This document shows positions 1 to 9,061 of a stretch of 64,000 nt of DNA, piece after piece. Positions within the stretch are counted from its first letter, which is position 1. Each line of letters starts with the position of its first letter. The translations under genes were made by a program, and so were the position numbers. The stretch comes from Synergistota bacterium (GTDB lineage: Bacteria > Synergistota > Synergistia > Synergistales > Synergistaceae), in assembly GCA_023450745.1 (NCBI GenBank), contig JAEXGR010000070.1, positions 29,631 to 93,630 on the forward strand. The letters run 5' to 3'. The notes under the pieces were generated by a model, which worked only from the letters and a program-made list of their open reading frames with translations, searched no databases and was not told the DNA's origin.

Positions 1-517
1 GCTCCAGCGCCATGCTCTTGGTGAGCAGAATCACTCCCGCCTTTGAAGCGTTATAGTCGGTGTACCAGCGGTGGCCTTCGGTGCCGTTGGTCGAGGCGGT
101 CATGAGGATGACGCCGCTCTTCTGTTCCATCATCCGGCGCGCCGCCTCGCGCGCGCAGAGAAACATGCCGTTGAGGTTGATGTCGACGACCTTTTTCCAC
201 TGTTCGTAGGAGATGTCCACAAAATCGGCCCGAATGCTGATGCCGGCGTTTGAAATCAGAACGTCAATGCCGCCAAGCACCTCGTCCATTTTTTTGAAGG
301 CGTTCTGTACGTCTTCTTCTTTGCTGACGTCGCCGACGCAGTACCCGGCAAAGGCGGGATTCTCCGCCATCACCTGCGCCGCCGCCTCCTGGTTATAGTC
401 GACGACGAACACCTTGGCTCCCTGCCGCGCGAAGACCTGGGCGGTCGCCAGGCCGATGCCGCTCGCCGCTCCTGTGATCAGAACTCTCTTTCCCGCAAGC
501 TCTTCATAACGTGCCAT
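1..517 (-). CDS. SDR family oxidoreductase (partial, C-terminus beyond window)
   Basis: About 172 N-terminal residues of a classical short-chain dehydrogenase are present; the reading frame runs off the left edge. The Rossmann motif TGAASGIG sits near residues 15-22, and the active-site YNASK (Tyr-x3-Lys) follows a conserved Ser/Thr stretch near the truncated end. The ATG at 517 is preceded by a good AGGAG. It is likely the last gene of the leftward SDR-gcvPA-gcvPB-AcoX-like group, starting 44 nt after the stop of the AcoX-like gene. The substrate cannot be told from sequence; an NAD(P)-linked alcohol or keto acid oxidoreductase is the family expectation. Confidence 0.88.
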   Translation of the reverse strand, partial: MARYEELAGKRVLITGAASGIGLATAQVFARQGAKVFVVDYNQEAAAQVMAENPAFAGYCVGDVSKEEDVQNAFKKMDEVLGGIDVLISNAGISIRADFVDISYEQWKKVVDINLNGMFLCAREAARRMMEQKSGVILMTASTNGTEGHRWYTDYNASKAGVILLTKSMALE

Positions 518-560
518 AATCTCACTCTCCTACCCTTGTACTTTAAATATTTTAATATTT

Positions 561-1676
561 TTATGAAACCTTGACCATCATCTTCCGCGCATGTCCGGTG
601 ACGACAGGCAGGTATCCCGCAAGCTCCCGGTCGAGAGCGCTGTCGCCGGTGTCGGCGATCAGGCTTTTGCCAAATAACTGCGCCATCTTCGCGGGCGTGG
701 CGATGACCATGATGTTCTCTTTGGGAATCATGCGGATGACCTCGGGGCTCAACTGCTGGTTGCCGCGTCCAAATATGTGCCCTTGTCCGCCGATCACCGT
801 GATGACGAGCGCCCTCTTCTTTCTTTCGACGGAGGAAAGGATTTCTTTTATTTCCGCCTCCGTAAGGTCTTTGCCGGCGAGCTTTCCATCTAACACGGCG
901 TCTACGCCAAGCAGCGTACAGTCAAGACCGAGACGGTCCATAAGCTGCTTGGTAGTCGAGCCCGAACCCACCAGGTAGAGAGTGCCGGGCTTCATGGAAA
1001 GGGCCGCGAAGGCGGCCAGGTTTGCCGCCTCTTCGGACGAGCCGCCGCTGCCGCCGGACTTGCGGTCCTGCATGAACTCGCGGTCGTCGGGCACCTTCAT
1101 GTAGCCGTAGAGCCGCGCCCGCACGATGTCGTCGCGGAAAGCCTCTTCGTCAATGTCCACGACCTCCGTCACGGCAAAACGCCGGACCTTGCCAAGCAAA
1201 AGGTTGTTGATAAGCATACCCGCGGCCTTCGGCCTTTTAGCGTATACGCCGGAATGTATTTTGACCCCGGCGGGGATGCCGACGACGGGGACGCTTTCGC
1301 CGACGACGGAGCAGACGTCGCGCGCCGTACCGTCGCCGCCCGCGAAGGCGATGAGGCCGACACCGCGCGCAAGCATCATTTCCGCCGCGCGTTTGGTGTC
1401 GGCCGGGGTCGTATGTGCGGACGGCGCAAAGAGGAGCTCCGTTTCCAGGCCGTATGATTTAAGCAAATCGGCTCCCATGGCGCCTGAAGGGCTGTAAAAA
1501 CGGCAGGCGGCCGCGTTTTCGGCAAATTCTCTTACCGCTTCCGCGGCGCGCTCGCCGGCCAGCGGCACGGCGCCGAGCTCAAGGGCCCGGCGGAGAGTCT
1601 CCTCGCCGTCGGTTCCCTTGAGAGCCACCTTGCCCCCCATTCCCGCGACAGGGTTGATGAGGAAGCCTATTTTCAT
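561..1676 (-). CDS. ATP-NAD kinase family protein (AcoX-like)
   Basis: A 371-residue protein with the NAD kinase/diacylglycerol kinase signature GGDGTARD at about residues 113-120 and an N-terminal INPVAGMGG loop. Its length and the C-terminal region (VIGGQGHIFGRGNQQLSP) match the COG3199/AcoX group rather than housekeeping NadK (about 290 residues). An in-frame GTG lies just before the chosen ATG. The stop of gcvPB is 7 nt upstream, so the two are probably co-transcribed. AcoX-type proteins occur in catabolic operons (acetoin, glycine or amino-acid use), but their reaction is not established. Phosphorylation of a nucleotide or cofactor for the flanking dehydrogenases is only an inference. 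Confidence 0.85.
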   Translation of the reverse strand: MKIGFLINPVAGMGGKVALKGTDGEETLRRALELGAVPLAGERAAEAVREFAENAAACRFYSPSGAMGADLLKSYGLETELLFAPSAHTTPADTKRAAEMMLARGVGLIAFAGGDGTARDVCSVVGESVPVVGIPAGVKIHSGVYAKRPKAAGMLINNLLLGKVRRFAVTEVVDIDEEAFRDDIVRARLYGYMKVPDDREFMQDRKSGGSGGSSEEAANLAAFAALSMKPGTLYLVGSGSTTKQLMDRLGLDCTLLGVDAVLDGKLAGKDLTEAEIKEILSSVERKKRALVITVIGGQGHIFGRGNQQLSPEVIRMIPKENIMVIATPAKMAQLFGKSLIADTGDSALDRELAGYLPVVTGHARKMMVKVS

Positions 1677-1682
1677 CACGCT

Positions 1683-3248
1683 CTATTTTGGCTCAAAATA
1701 GCCCTTATACTTCTTGTTGTAGGCGCGCCAGGTGATGGCGTACTTTGCCGGATCGTCGAAGTAGTCGTGGTCGATATGGTGCACCGTGCTGTTCACGGGC
1801 GCGTGCTTGACCGCCTCAGGCTCCTCGTAGCACATGCGGGAAATTTCCGCAAGCACGGCGCAGTAGTCGTCGATATCCTGCTTCGAGTATGACTCGCTGG
1901 GTTCGATCGTGAAGGGTTCGGGGATCACCCAGGGCTCGTGGCTGGACCAGTAGTGCGTGCCGAAGTCGGCGATGCAGCGCTGTACATCCGCCGTGCCGAA
2001 GCCGGTGTCCTCTTTGAGCTTCTGCCAGCTGTAGCGGGCCTGCTCGATGCGCGAGGGGTGATGCGGGAAGCTGATCGAAGCGCCCTTGATCGCGAGGATC
2101 TTCTTCATGCAGTAATTGTTGTTGAGGATGGCGACGCGTGAGACTTCGCGCAGGCCGTCGGCGCCGAGCGCCATGATCCAGGAGTAGGCTTTGACGACGA
2201 CGGGCGCTACGCCCCAGAAGGACTTGATCTTGCCGCAGGATTTCGGCAGGTCGAAGTCGAGGTAGTATCCCTTCTCCGGCGCGTATTCGACAAGCGGGAC
2301 GGGCATGTAGGGGCGCAGCTCTTTCTTCGCCGCGACAAGTCCCGTGGCGGGGCCGCCGCATCCGTGCGGCGCGCCGAAGGTCTTGTGGAGGTTAAAGAAG
2401 GACATGTCGAAGTTGGCCTCGGCGGTGCGGGTGATGCCTAACAGGCCGTTGGCGTTCGCCTGGTCGTAGCAGCAGAGGATTCCCTTCTCGTGCGCGAGGC
2501 GTGTGAATTCCCTGATACGGACGTTGAAGATGCCCGTGTCTTCCGGGTTCGTAAAGAAGATCGCCGCCGTGCGGTCGGATATCGCCGCCTTGAAGGCTTC
2601 GATGTCGGGATAGCCCTCCTCGTCGGGCTGAATGATCGTCACCTTGTAGCCCTTCACCGTCGGAACGGCGCAGTCGGCGGGATGTGAGAAGAGGGTCGTG
2701 ATGATCTCGTCGCGCTTTTCTTCCTCGCCCTTGTCGCGCCAGTAGGCGCGCACGATCGAGGCGAGCGCGAGAACGCCGTGCGAGCCGCCGCCGGGCTGCA
2801 TCGAAAATACGTCAAGGCCGGATATTTCTTTGAAGAGCTCGCCGGTCTTATAGAAGACCTCGAGTATCCCCTGCGCGGTCGCATCAGGCTGGAGCGGGTG
2901 CATGTCGGCGACCTTGGAAAGCCCCGCGAGGCGGTCGTTGATCTTCGGGCTGTACTTCATCGTACAGGTCCCCTGGCCGATGTCGATATTTCCGTCGACG
3001 CCGATGTTTTCCTGCGAGAGGTGGTTGTAGTGGCGCACCAGCTGGAGCTGCGCGATCTCGGGAAGGTTGGCCTTCTCCTTGCGCACCATGCCCGCCGGCA
3101 GGGTGGCCATGGCCTCTTCCGTGCTCGTGCAGTCGCAGCAGGGGCCGGGAACGAGGACGGCGCGCGCGCCGGGCTCGCTTATCTCATAGATTATCGGCTC
3201 ATTCCACTTCGCCTGATGAAATTTCTTTAATCTTTCCAAACTGTTCAT
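1683..3248 (-). CDS. gcvPB: glycine dehydrogenase (decarboxylating) subunit 2
   Basis: This 521-residue protein is the C-terminal half of the split P-protein of the glycine cleavage system. It is PLP-dependent and, with GcvPA, decarboxylates glycine and loads aminomethyl onto lipoyl-GcvH. The PLP lysine is in SFFNLHKTFGAPHGCGG (Lys about 289), preceded by the glycine-rich QPGGGSHG near 151-158. The length is normal. The N-terminus carries an unusual GPCCDC cysteine cluster near 35-40. It starts 14 nt after the end of gcvPA. No gcvT, gcvH or lipoamide dehydrogenase is seen in the window, so partner proteins must be encoded elsewhere. Confidence 0.95.
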   Translation of the reverse strand: MNSLERLKKFHQAKWNEPIIYEISEPGARAVLVPGPCCDCTSTEEAMATLPAGMVRKEKANLPEIAQLQLVRHYNHLSQENIGVDGNIDIGQGTCTMKYSPKINDRLAGLSKVADMHPLQPDATAQGILEVFYKTGELFKEISGLDVFSMQPGGGSHGVLALASIVRAYWRDKGEEEKRDEIITTLFSHPADCAVPTVKGYKVTIIQPDEEGYPDIEAFKAAISDRTAAIFFTNPEDTGIFNVRIREFTRLAHEKGILCCYDQANANGLLGITRTAEANFDMSFFNLHKTFGAPHGCGGPATGLVAAKKELRPYMPVPLVEYAPEKGYYLDFDLPKSCGKIKSFWGVAPVVVKAYSWIMALGADGLREVSRVAILNNNYCMKKILAIKGASISFPHHPSRIEQARYSWQKLKEDTGFGTADVQRCIADFGTHYWSSHEPWVIPEPFTIEPSESYSKQDIDDYCAVLAEISRMCYEEPEAVKHAPVNSTVHHIDHDYFDDPAKYAITWRAYNKKYKGYFEPK

Positions 3249-3262
3249 TGAAATGGCCTCCT

Positions 3263-4648
3263 TTACGCCAGAATCTCGCCCAGTGCCGAAGCAAGAGCCT
3301 TAATATCGCCCGCCGATGTCTGCTCGGTCACCGCCAGCAGCATGCAGCCCTCAAGCTCGGGGAAGTGACGGCCCAGGTCGTAACCGCCGAGGATTCCCTT
3401 TTCGAGCAGCTTCTTGTTGATCTCGGAGACCTTTTTGCCGCTCGCCGAGAAGTCCGCGACGACCTCCTGGAAGGGGACGCCGGAGAACCGGTCAAGCGAG
3501 AGGCCCTTGACGCCCGAGAGGACCTTTTTCAGGCAGACCTGGCGCTGCAGCACCGCTTCGCCAAGTTCTTTCATGCCCTGCGGCCCCATCGCGGCGAGGT
3601 ATACGCCGGCGGCGATGCCCCAGAGCGCCGAATGCGTGCCGACGAATTCTTTGGCGCTGTCGCGGTTCGCGAACGAGGTGCGCTCCCAGAGGACGTCGCC
3701 GAAGCCCCATTCCTTCTCGCTCGTCGGCGCGATGCCGAAGAGGCGCGAGGGGTATTCGTCGACAAAGCGCGGATCGTCGGCGGTCGCGATGAAGCCCGCG
3801 ACGCCGCCGCCGTAGTTCATATGGAGGCCGAGCGCCTGGATATCGCCGCAGGCAATATCCGCGCCATAGTGCGAGGGGGGCGTAAGCACGCCGAGCGTCG
3901 ACGGCTCGACATAGGCGACCATCAGAGCGCCCTGGGCATGGGCCAGGTCGGCGATCTCCTGCGCCTTATCTTCGACGACGCCGAAGAAGTTGGGATTCAT
4001 GACCAGCACCGCCGCCACCTTGTCCGTCAGCTTCTCTTTAAGGCTGTCGAGGCAGATGCGGCCCGTCTTCGCGCCGTAATCTACGTACGTGATCTCGACG
4101 TCGGGCTGGAGGTAGGTCTGCACCGCCCGCAGCGTATCGGGATTGATATTGCGGGGGATGAGCACCTCTTTGCGGCGCGCGATGCGCGTCGCCATGCGGA
4201 GCGCCGTGCCGACGGCCTGGCTTCCGTCATAGTTCGGCACGTTGCAGACGTCCATGTCGAGCAGCTCGGCCATCATCGACTGATACTCGAACATCGCGTG
4301 GAAGCGTCCGTGATCCTCGTAAGGCTCGCCGGCATAGGCGGTGAGGAACTCGGAGCGGTTGATGACTTCGTCAACGACCGCGGGGACGTAACGGTTGTAG
4401 CAGCCGGCGCCAAGGAAGCAGACCAGCTCGCGCGCCGTCTTGTTCTTGCCGAGCATTGTGCCGACGTGGCGGAAAAGGCCCGCTTCGTCGCAAATTGGTT
4501 CGGGAAGCGCCATCGCCTGTTTCAGGCGCATGTCCTCGGGGATGTCGGCGATCAGGTCCTCGATCGAATCCACACCGATGAACTTGAGCATCTCAGCCTG
4601 AACGGCCGCTTCCGAGTTGGGGATATAGGGATACATCTTTTTTGACAT
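3263..4648 (-). CDS. gcvPA: glycine dehydrogenase (decarboxylating) subunit 1
   Basis: A 461-residue N-terminal half of the split glycine decarboxylase. The start is typical of GcvPA (MYPYIPNS, then GVDSIEDLIADIP). FLGAGCYNRYVPAVVDEV and the YQPEI-type segment (here LQPDVEITYVDYG) are recognisable, and the length is close to the usual 440-450. The ATG at 4648 has GGAGGAGA about 5 nt upstream. It forms a heteromeric enzyme with the gene at 1683-3248. It lies between the SDR gene and gcvPB in one leftward run with 12-14 nt gaps, which indicates an operon. Confidence 0.95.
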   Translation of the reverse strand: MSKKMYPYIPNSEAAVQAEMLKFIGVDSIEDLIADIPEDMRLKQAMALPEPICDEAGLFRHVGTMLGKNKTARELVCFLGAGCYNRYVPAVVDEVINRSEFLTAYAGEPYEDHGRFHAMFEYQSMMAELLDMDVCNVPNYDGSQAVGTALRMATRIARRKEVLIPRNINPDTLRAVQTYLQPDVEITYVDYGAKTGRICLDSLKEKLTDKVAAVLVMNPNFFGVVEDKAQEIADLAHAQGALMVAYVEPSTLGVLTPPSHYGADIACGDIQALGLHMNYGGGVAGFIATADDPRFVDEYPSRLFGIAPTSEKEWGFGDVLWERTSFANRDSAKEFVGTHSALWGIAAGVYLAAMGPQGMKELGEAVLQRQVCLKKVLSGVKGLSLDRFSGVPFQEVVADFSASGKKVSEINKKLLEKGILGGYDLGRHFPELEGCMLLAVTEQTSAGDIKALASALGEILA

Positions 4649-4660
4649 CTGACTCTCCTC

Positions 4661-5443
4661 CTATGCTATACCGCCGCCGTCGACGACAAGCGATGAGCCT
4701 GTCACCCACGGGGCCATGTCACTGCAAAGGAAAAATACGCACATCGCGACGTCTTTCGGCGCGCCGAGGCGAGCCATCGGGCGCTGAGCGCATTCTTCCT
4801 TATACTTATCGTCATATACGCCGCCCAGCTGCTCGCATTCGCTTTTGAGCATCGGCGTGTCAATATCGCCGGGGCAGACGCAATTTATATTTATATTATC
4901 GGGACCGTGGTCGATGGCCATCGCGCGCGTCATGTTCCAGACGCCGCCCTTCGCGGCGCAGTAAGAGACGGCGTGGTCTCCGCCCTTGAGTGCCCAGCCG
5001 GAGCCGATGTTGACGATCTTGCCGCCGCCGGCCTTTTTCATATGAGGTACAACATGCTTACACATCAGGTAGACGCTTTTTAGGGTGACGTTGATCGCGA
5101 GATCCCAGTCGCTTTCGGGCAGCGTCTCAACCGTGTGGCGGCGGGCGACGCCGGCGCAGTTCACAAGGATGTCGATCTTTGAATGATCCGCCGCGACCTT
5201 GTCGGCGAGAGCTTTGCAGTCGGCCTCTTTTGTAACGTTGCATTTAATGAATTCGGCCTTGCCGCCCGCCTCTTTGATCTCTTGTTCGACCTTACGCGCG
5301 AGCTCTTCGTTGATGTCGGCGATGACGACCGATACCCCCGCGTTCGCGAAAAAGCGCGCGATGCCCGCGCCGATGCCTGAGGCGGCGCCCGTGATGATGG
5401 CGGTCTTGCCGTTCATCCCGCAAAGTTTGTTCAAGTCCAGCAT
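4661..5443 (-). CDS. SDR family oxidoreductase
   Basis: A 260-residue classical SDR. The cofactor motif TGAASGIGAG lies near residues 18-27, with an Asp at the end of beta-2 (ADIN) that favours NAD(H). NCAGVA, an Ile-Gly-Ser active-site Ser segment, YCAAK (Tyr-x3-Lys) and the C-terminal SSLVVDGGG are all present. The start has AAAGGAGA upstream and appears to be the first gene of the gcvPA/gcvPB operon. A role in feeding or draining a C2 or amino-acid-derived intermediate is possible; the substrate is unknown. Confidence 0.92.
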   Translation of the reverse strand: MLDLNKLCGMNGKTAIITGAASGIGAGIARFFANAGVSVVIADINEELARKVEQEIKEAGGKAEFIKCNVTKEADCKALADKVAADHSKIDILVNCAGVARRHTVETLPESDWDLAINVTLKSVYLMCKHVVPHMKKAGGGKIVNIGSGWALKGGDHAVSYCAAKGGVWNMTRAMAIDHGPDNININCVCPGDIDTPMLKSECEQLGGVYDDKYKEECAQRPMARLGAPKDVAMCVFFLCSDMAPWVTGSSLVVDGGGIA

Positions 5444-5581
5444 GTTTTTCTCTCCTTTGTAAAGTATTTATGTGAAACGTTTTAGTAAAGTATCCAATGT
5501 ATACAAGATTTCCTGATGTATTTTATATATTATTCGGGGAGGATTGTCAATACTTTTTCCATATATATTCGCAAAATAATA

Positions 5582-5620
5582 AGACAGGCGAAAACGTCTC
5601 ATCGTTTCCGCCTGTTTATC
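5582..5620 (-). terminator. hairpin terminator downstream of the Synerg-CTERM gene
   Basis: Inverted repeat ACAGGCGAAAACG / CGTTTCCGCCTGT (one mismatch) with a 6-nt loop. On the minus strand it is followed by a T-rich stretch. It lies about 70 nt after the stop of the gene at 5689-6348. The rest of 5444-5688 is AT-rich and probably holds the promoter of the SDR-gcv operon. Confidence 0.6.
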
Positions 5621-5688
5621 CGTTACACGTTCGCCTATTCCGGCCCCCTCACGCCTCGCTGCCCGCGGCCGCCGCCAAACGCCCGCGT

Positions 5689-6348
5689 TTACCTAAGCGG
5701 ACGGCGGTTGCGTTTTTTCAGCGCCGCGCAGAAAAGCGGCGCCGTCAAAATAAGCGCGGCGGCCGCGGCTCCCGTGCCGTTACAGCCGGAAGAACCGCCG
5801 CTTTCTTTCGGAACGGAGAGGACAAGGACATAATATTCGTCGGGAAGGCAGTTGACCGCTTTGCCCTCGGGAATCGTTACGGTCAGCCGGTCGCCCTCCG
5901 CGCGGTATCCGCAGCCCGCGGCCATCAGCTCAAGCGGCTTTTCGTCTTCGTCGCTGAAATATAAACTCATCGAAGCGCCCGCCCTTTTAAACGTGCGCAC
6001 CTGAGCCGCCTGCTCTTCCGTCAGCGGGGCGGCGAGGCTTATATCGATTGAGGCCACCCCCGGTTCGTAGGCGTCGCCGGAGATGACAAAGTCAATGAGA
6101 GAGCAGACCTCCACCTCGCCCAGCGGCGCGCAAAGCTTATCGTTGAGCGTCCGGTACCACTCGGCCTCCTCCGCGGTGTATCCTTCCGCCGCGGCGCTTG
6201 TGCTGCTGCCGTCGGTTCCGTAAAGAACACAGCCGTCCGCGGAGAGCGCGACGTAGCCCTTTGAGATTACGGGCCCCGCCAGGGCGGCCCCGCAAAACAG
6301 GGCGGACAGCGAGAGCGCCGCCGTCAACACGAAAACTTTTTTCAGCAT
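5689..6348 (-). CDS. secreted protein with Synerg-CTERM-like sorting tail
   Basis: 219 residues with no recognised catalytic domain. The N-terminus is a Sec signal peptide (Lys-Lys, then a hydrophobic run ending ALAG near residue 25). The C-terminus has the three-part form of a sorting signal: Gly-Gly-Ser-Ser-Gly-Cys-Asn, a hydrophobic Ala/Leu segment of about 17 residues, and a basic LKKRNRR end. This resembles the Synerg-CTERM motif of Synergistota, thought to be processed by a dedicated protease and to anchor proteins to the envelope. The four or more Cys of the mature domain may form disulfides. It is downstream of the response regulator gene (gap 72 nt) and may share its transcript. Confidence 0.75.
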   Translation of the reverse strand: MLKKVFVLTAALSLSALFCGAALAGPVISKGYVALSADGCVLYGTDGSSTSAAAEGYTAEEAEWYRTLNDKLCAPLGEVEVCSLIDFVISGDAYEPGVASIDISLAAPLTEEQAAQVRTFKRAGASMSLYFSDEDEKPLELMAAGCGYRAEGDRLTVTIPEGKAVNCLPDEYYVLVLSVPKESGGSSGCNGTGAAAAALILTAPLFCAALKKRNRRPLR

Positions 6349-6420
6349 ATTTTTTACTCCCCTTTTCTCTTGGTTTTTCCTGCCGCCCGGCAGAGCGTCA
6401 GGTAAGCAAATATTGCGCGT

Positions 6421-7257
6421 CTATTTTCCAGACCTCCGCGACGGCGTATCTTGCCGGCTATAAAGGCTGGCCTTCATCTGGCAGAGCATTCCCAGCGTGA
6501 ACTCTCCCCAGCTGTAGTTCGTCATGTATTCTCCGGCGAAGGAGGCGATCGCCTCGGGGTCCCGGTCCATAAAGCGGAAATAGTCGCAGTCGACCTTCCT
6601 CGGGTTCACGGCCACGGCGTTGTACTGCTTGACCACCGCGCCGTCGACGCCCGCGAAACGCAGCGTCTTCATCATGCTGCCGATAAAGGTATGTATCTGT
6701 TTCAGCTTTGAGGCGTCATACCCGTCCTCTTCCCAAAGGCGGGCGGATATCTCCTCCATCGTCAGCGAAGCGCCGCGCCGGTCGATAAGGCAGGCAAAGA
6801 GCTCCTTGGCCTTCGCCCGCTCAAATTTTACGGGGGCGCCGCCGCAGAGGAGCTCGAATCCCCCAAAGGTGCGAACGAAAGCCCAGGGCTGCGCGCGCCG
6901 CTTCATCGGCCGCAGGTTCACGAGCTCCTCCTCGATGTCGCGCCTTGTCACTGGTTTCATGAGGTAGCCGGAGGCGTGCAGGCCGAAGGCGTCGATCGCG
7001 TATTCAGAGTAGCCGGTGAGGAATATGACCGCGATGGCGGGCTCCAGCTCCTTCATCTGCTTTGCCAGCGTAATGCCGTCCATCTCCTGCATATTTATAT
7101 CAAGAAACGCCACGTCGACCTGATTATGCGCCAGATAAGCCAGCGCCTCGCGCGGGTCGTCAAAGCCGGCCGCGCTTTCAATGCCGGAAATTTTATTCAG
7201 CTGAATTAAAAGATCGTCAAGCAAAAGTTTCTCGTCGTCAACGGCTATTACTTTCAT
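6421..7257 (-). CDS. response regulator with SARP-like DNA-binding output domain
   Basis: 278 residues. Residues 1-120 are a receiver domain: acidic pair DDE at 7-9, phospho-acceptor Asp53 in AFLDINMQEMDG, and Lys in LMKPV. Residues about 130-250 resemble the winged-helix plus BTAD-like output of SARP-type regulators: VRTFGGFELLCGG, then ERAKAKELFACLIDRRGASLTMEEISARLW. This type occurs in Firmicutes and Synergistota with LytS-like kinases. The gene overlaps the histidine kinase stop by 20 nt, so translation is coupled. A direct repeat with 11-bp period at 9397-9422, in the promoter of this same operon, is a strong candidate for its binding site. Confidence 0.9.
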   Translation of the reverse strand: MKVIAVDDEKLLLDDLLIQLNKISGIESAAGFDDPREALAYLAHNQVDVAFLDINMQEMDGITLAKQMKELEPAIAVIFLTGYSEYAIDAFGLHASGYLMKPVTRRDIEEELVNLRPMKRRAQPWAFVRTFGGFELLCGGAPVKFERAKAKELFACLIDRRGASLTMEEISARLWEEDGYDASKLKQIHTFIGSMMKTLRFAGVDGAVVKQYNAVAVNPRKVDCDYFRFMDRDPEAIASFAGEYMTNYSWGEFTLGMLCQMKASLYSRQDTPSRRSGK

Positions 7258-9061
7258 CTGTTACCACCTTCGGAATAAATATCGTGATCACGGTTCCCTT
7301 TACCGGCTCGCTCTCGATTGCAAGCGTACCGCCGCACATCATCCTGATCCTGTTTCTGACATTTTCGATGCCGACATGGTTCCTATCGTCGCGGGGGACG
7401 TTCATAAAATCAAACCCCGTGCCGTTATCCTTCACGCAGACCGTGTAACCGTCGTCGGTCTCGTCGGTCTCGATGGAGACGGTGCCGCCCCCCTTGACGG
7501 CGGCCGCGCCGTAGTGGATCGCGTTCTCGACGAGCGGCTGTACGGAAAGAGTCGGCAGGTAGAAGTCCACCGTCTTGATATCGTAAACAAAGTTGATCTT
7601 CCCCTGAAAGCGGATCTTCTCTATATAAAGGTAATTCTCAATATGGACAAGCTCCTGTTCAAAGGGGATGAGCGCCTTCGACGTGAGCGAATCCATGTTG
7701 CGGCGCAGGTATTTCGAAAAATGGGCGATCGCCTCCTGCGCGACCTCCGGGTCGATCTCGCAGAGAGCCTTGATCGTCGCCAGCGCGTTATAGAGAAAGT
7801 GCGGCTGTATCTGGCTGATCATGATCGCGACGCGGCTCTGTGTGAGTTCGTTCTCCATTCGTTCCACGCGCGCGGCGGTATCAATCTTGTTTTTATACTC
7901 GCGGATGACGACGCCGCCTAAGATGGCGGCGGAGATTATCGACCCCATCTGCACAAAGATCGCGTAGTGCCCAGGCGTGACCGCGTAGACATAGGCGTCG
8001 CCTATCGCCCCGGCCGGAATCAGCAGCGTTGAATATACGATCAGCCGCGGGGCCTTCTTCCCGGACGCCGCCGCTTCGACCGCCAGAGCGGCAAAAGCGG
8101 AGAGCATTCCCAAAAGGCCGAATGCGGTGGAGATATTAAGCGTCTGATAGGCCTCCAGACGGCCCGCGATCTGCAGCAGACTCAGCAGCGTAATGACGAA
8201 GAAGGCCGCCGAGGCTTGCAGGCGCGCCAGCCTGCGGCGCGCGCCGCTCATGTATTCGGAGACATAGAGAGAAAAGAACGCCATGACCATGTACATGCTC
8301 AGGATCTCCATGTAAGCGGTAAACACCGGCGTCGGCAGCAAAAAGCTGAAATCGTTCTGGATGAAGAACCACACCGCGGCAAAGACGGTATAGCCGGCGT
8401 TGTACAGCAGAGCGCAGATTCGCCGGTAGCCGATCACGATAAAGAAGACGGAGACGGCCAGCTCCAGCAGCCCGAAGATAAAGATAAAAACGGCGAAAAC
8501 GGCGGAAAAGCCGCGCTTCGCGAAAAGAGTACGGTACATGGAGCCCTCCGTGCCGAAATAGATGTTATCCAGCAGCTTTTCGGCGCTCGGCAGATAGCGG
8601 TTGCCGTAGACGTTATAAAGCTCCATTTCAATCAGGTCCGCGGTCGTAAGTCCGGGCGAAAGAACGGACATCCAAACGTCGCCGCCGCTCCGGGAAAGCC
8701 GGTGCCGCGACGCGGCGTTGCCGAAGGAGAAGAACTCCCGCCCGTTTACCCGAATCTTAACGGCAAGGTACTGCATCCGCAGGATGAGGGAGAGATTTTT
8801 TTCAATGTCTTTTGAAAAATGCCCTTTAATCTCTATCAGACGGCTCTTGCTGAGATAGGGTGTCTCGCCCTCTTTCAACGGCAGCCACGGCCCCCCGTCG
8901 GCGCGGTATTCCCCGACGACCGACACCTTTGTATAAAATTCGTCCCCCTGCACCCAGGAATTTTTTCCCGTCAGCAGCAGGCCGGAGAGGAAAACGGCGG
9001 CAAGAAGGGCCGCGAACAACTGGCAGGCGATGACCTTGCCGTGAGGCTCTTTACCTGTCAT
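7238..9061 (-). CDS. LytS/7TM-type sensor histidine kinase
   Basis: About 607 residues from the ATG at 9061, chosen because GGGGAG lies 9 nt upstream; longer upstream in-frame sequence is low-complexity and lacks a convincing ribosome site. One N-terminal membrane segment, an extracytoplasmic domain of about 170 residues, then about seven membrane helices give the 7TMR-DISM layout. A short linker precedes the His_kinase domain with the phospho-acceptor His in ISQIQPHFLYNAL, and the HATPase has VENAIHYG (N box) and KDNGTGF (G1). It would phosphorylate the coupled response regulator in response to an extracellular ligand, identity unknown. Confidence 0.9.
   Translation of the reverse strand: MTGKEPHGKVIACQLFAALLAAVFLSGLLLTGKNSWVQGDEFYTKVSVVGEYRADGGPWLPLKEGETPYLSKSRLIEIKGHFSKDIEKNLSLILRMQYLAVKIRVNGREFFSFGNAASRHRLSRSGGDVWMSVLSPGLTTADLIEMELYNVYGNRYLPSAEKLLDNIYFGTEGSMYRTLFAKRGFSAVFAVFIFIFGLLELAVSVFFIVIGYRRICALLYNAGYTVFAAVWFFIQNDFSFLLPTPVFTAYMEILSMYMVMAFFSLYVSEYMSGARRRLARLQASAAFFVITLLSLLQIAGRLEAYQTLNISTAFGLLGMLSAFAALAVEAAASGKKAPRLIVYSTLLIPAGAIGDAYVYAVTPGHYAIFVQMGSIISAAILGGVVIREYKNKIDTAARVERMENELTQSRVAIMISQIQPHFLYNALATIKALCEIDPEVAQEAIAHFSKYLRRNMDSLTSKALIPFEQELVHIENYLYIEKIRFQGKINFVYDIKTVDFYLPTLSVQPLVENAIHYGAAAVKGGGTVSIETDETDDGYTVCVKDNGTGFDFMNVPRDDRNHVGIENVRNRIRMMCGGTLAIESEPVKGTVITIFIPKVVTDESNSR

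Noticed and set aside
3248..4645. A 465-codon open frame on the plus strand opposite gcvPA
   Set aside because: It is the antisense shadow of a well-recognised gene in G+C-rich DNA; its translation is Arg/Ala/His-rich with no family pattern and no ribosome site.
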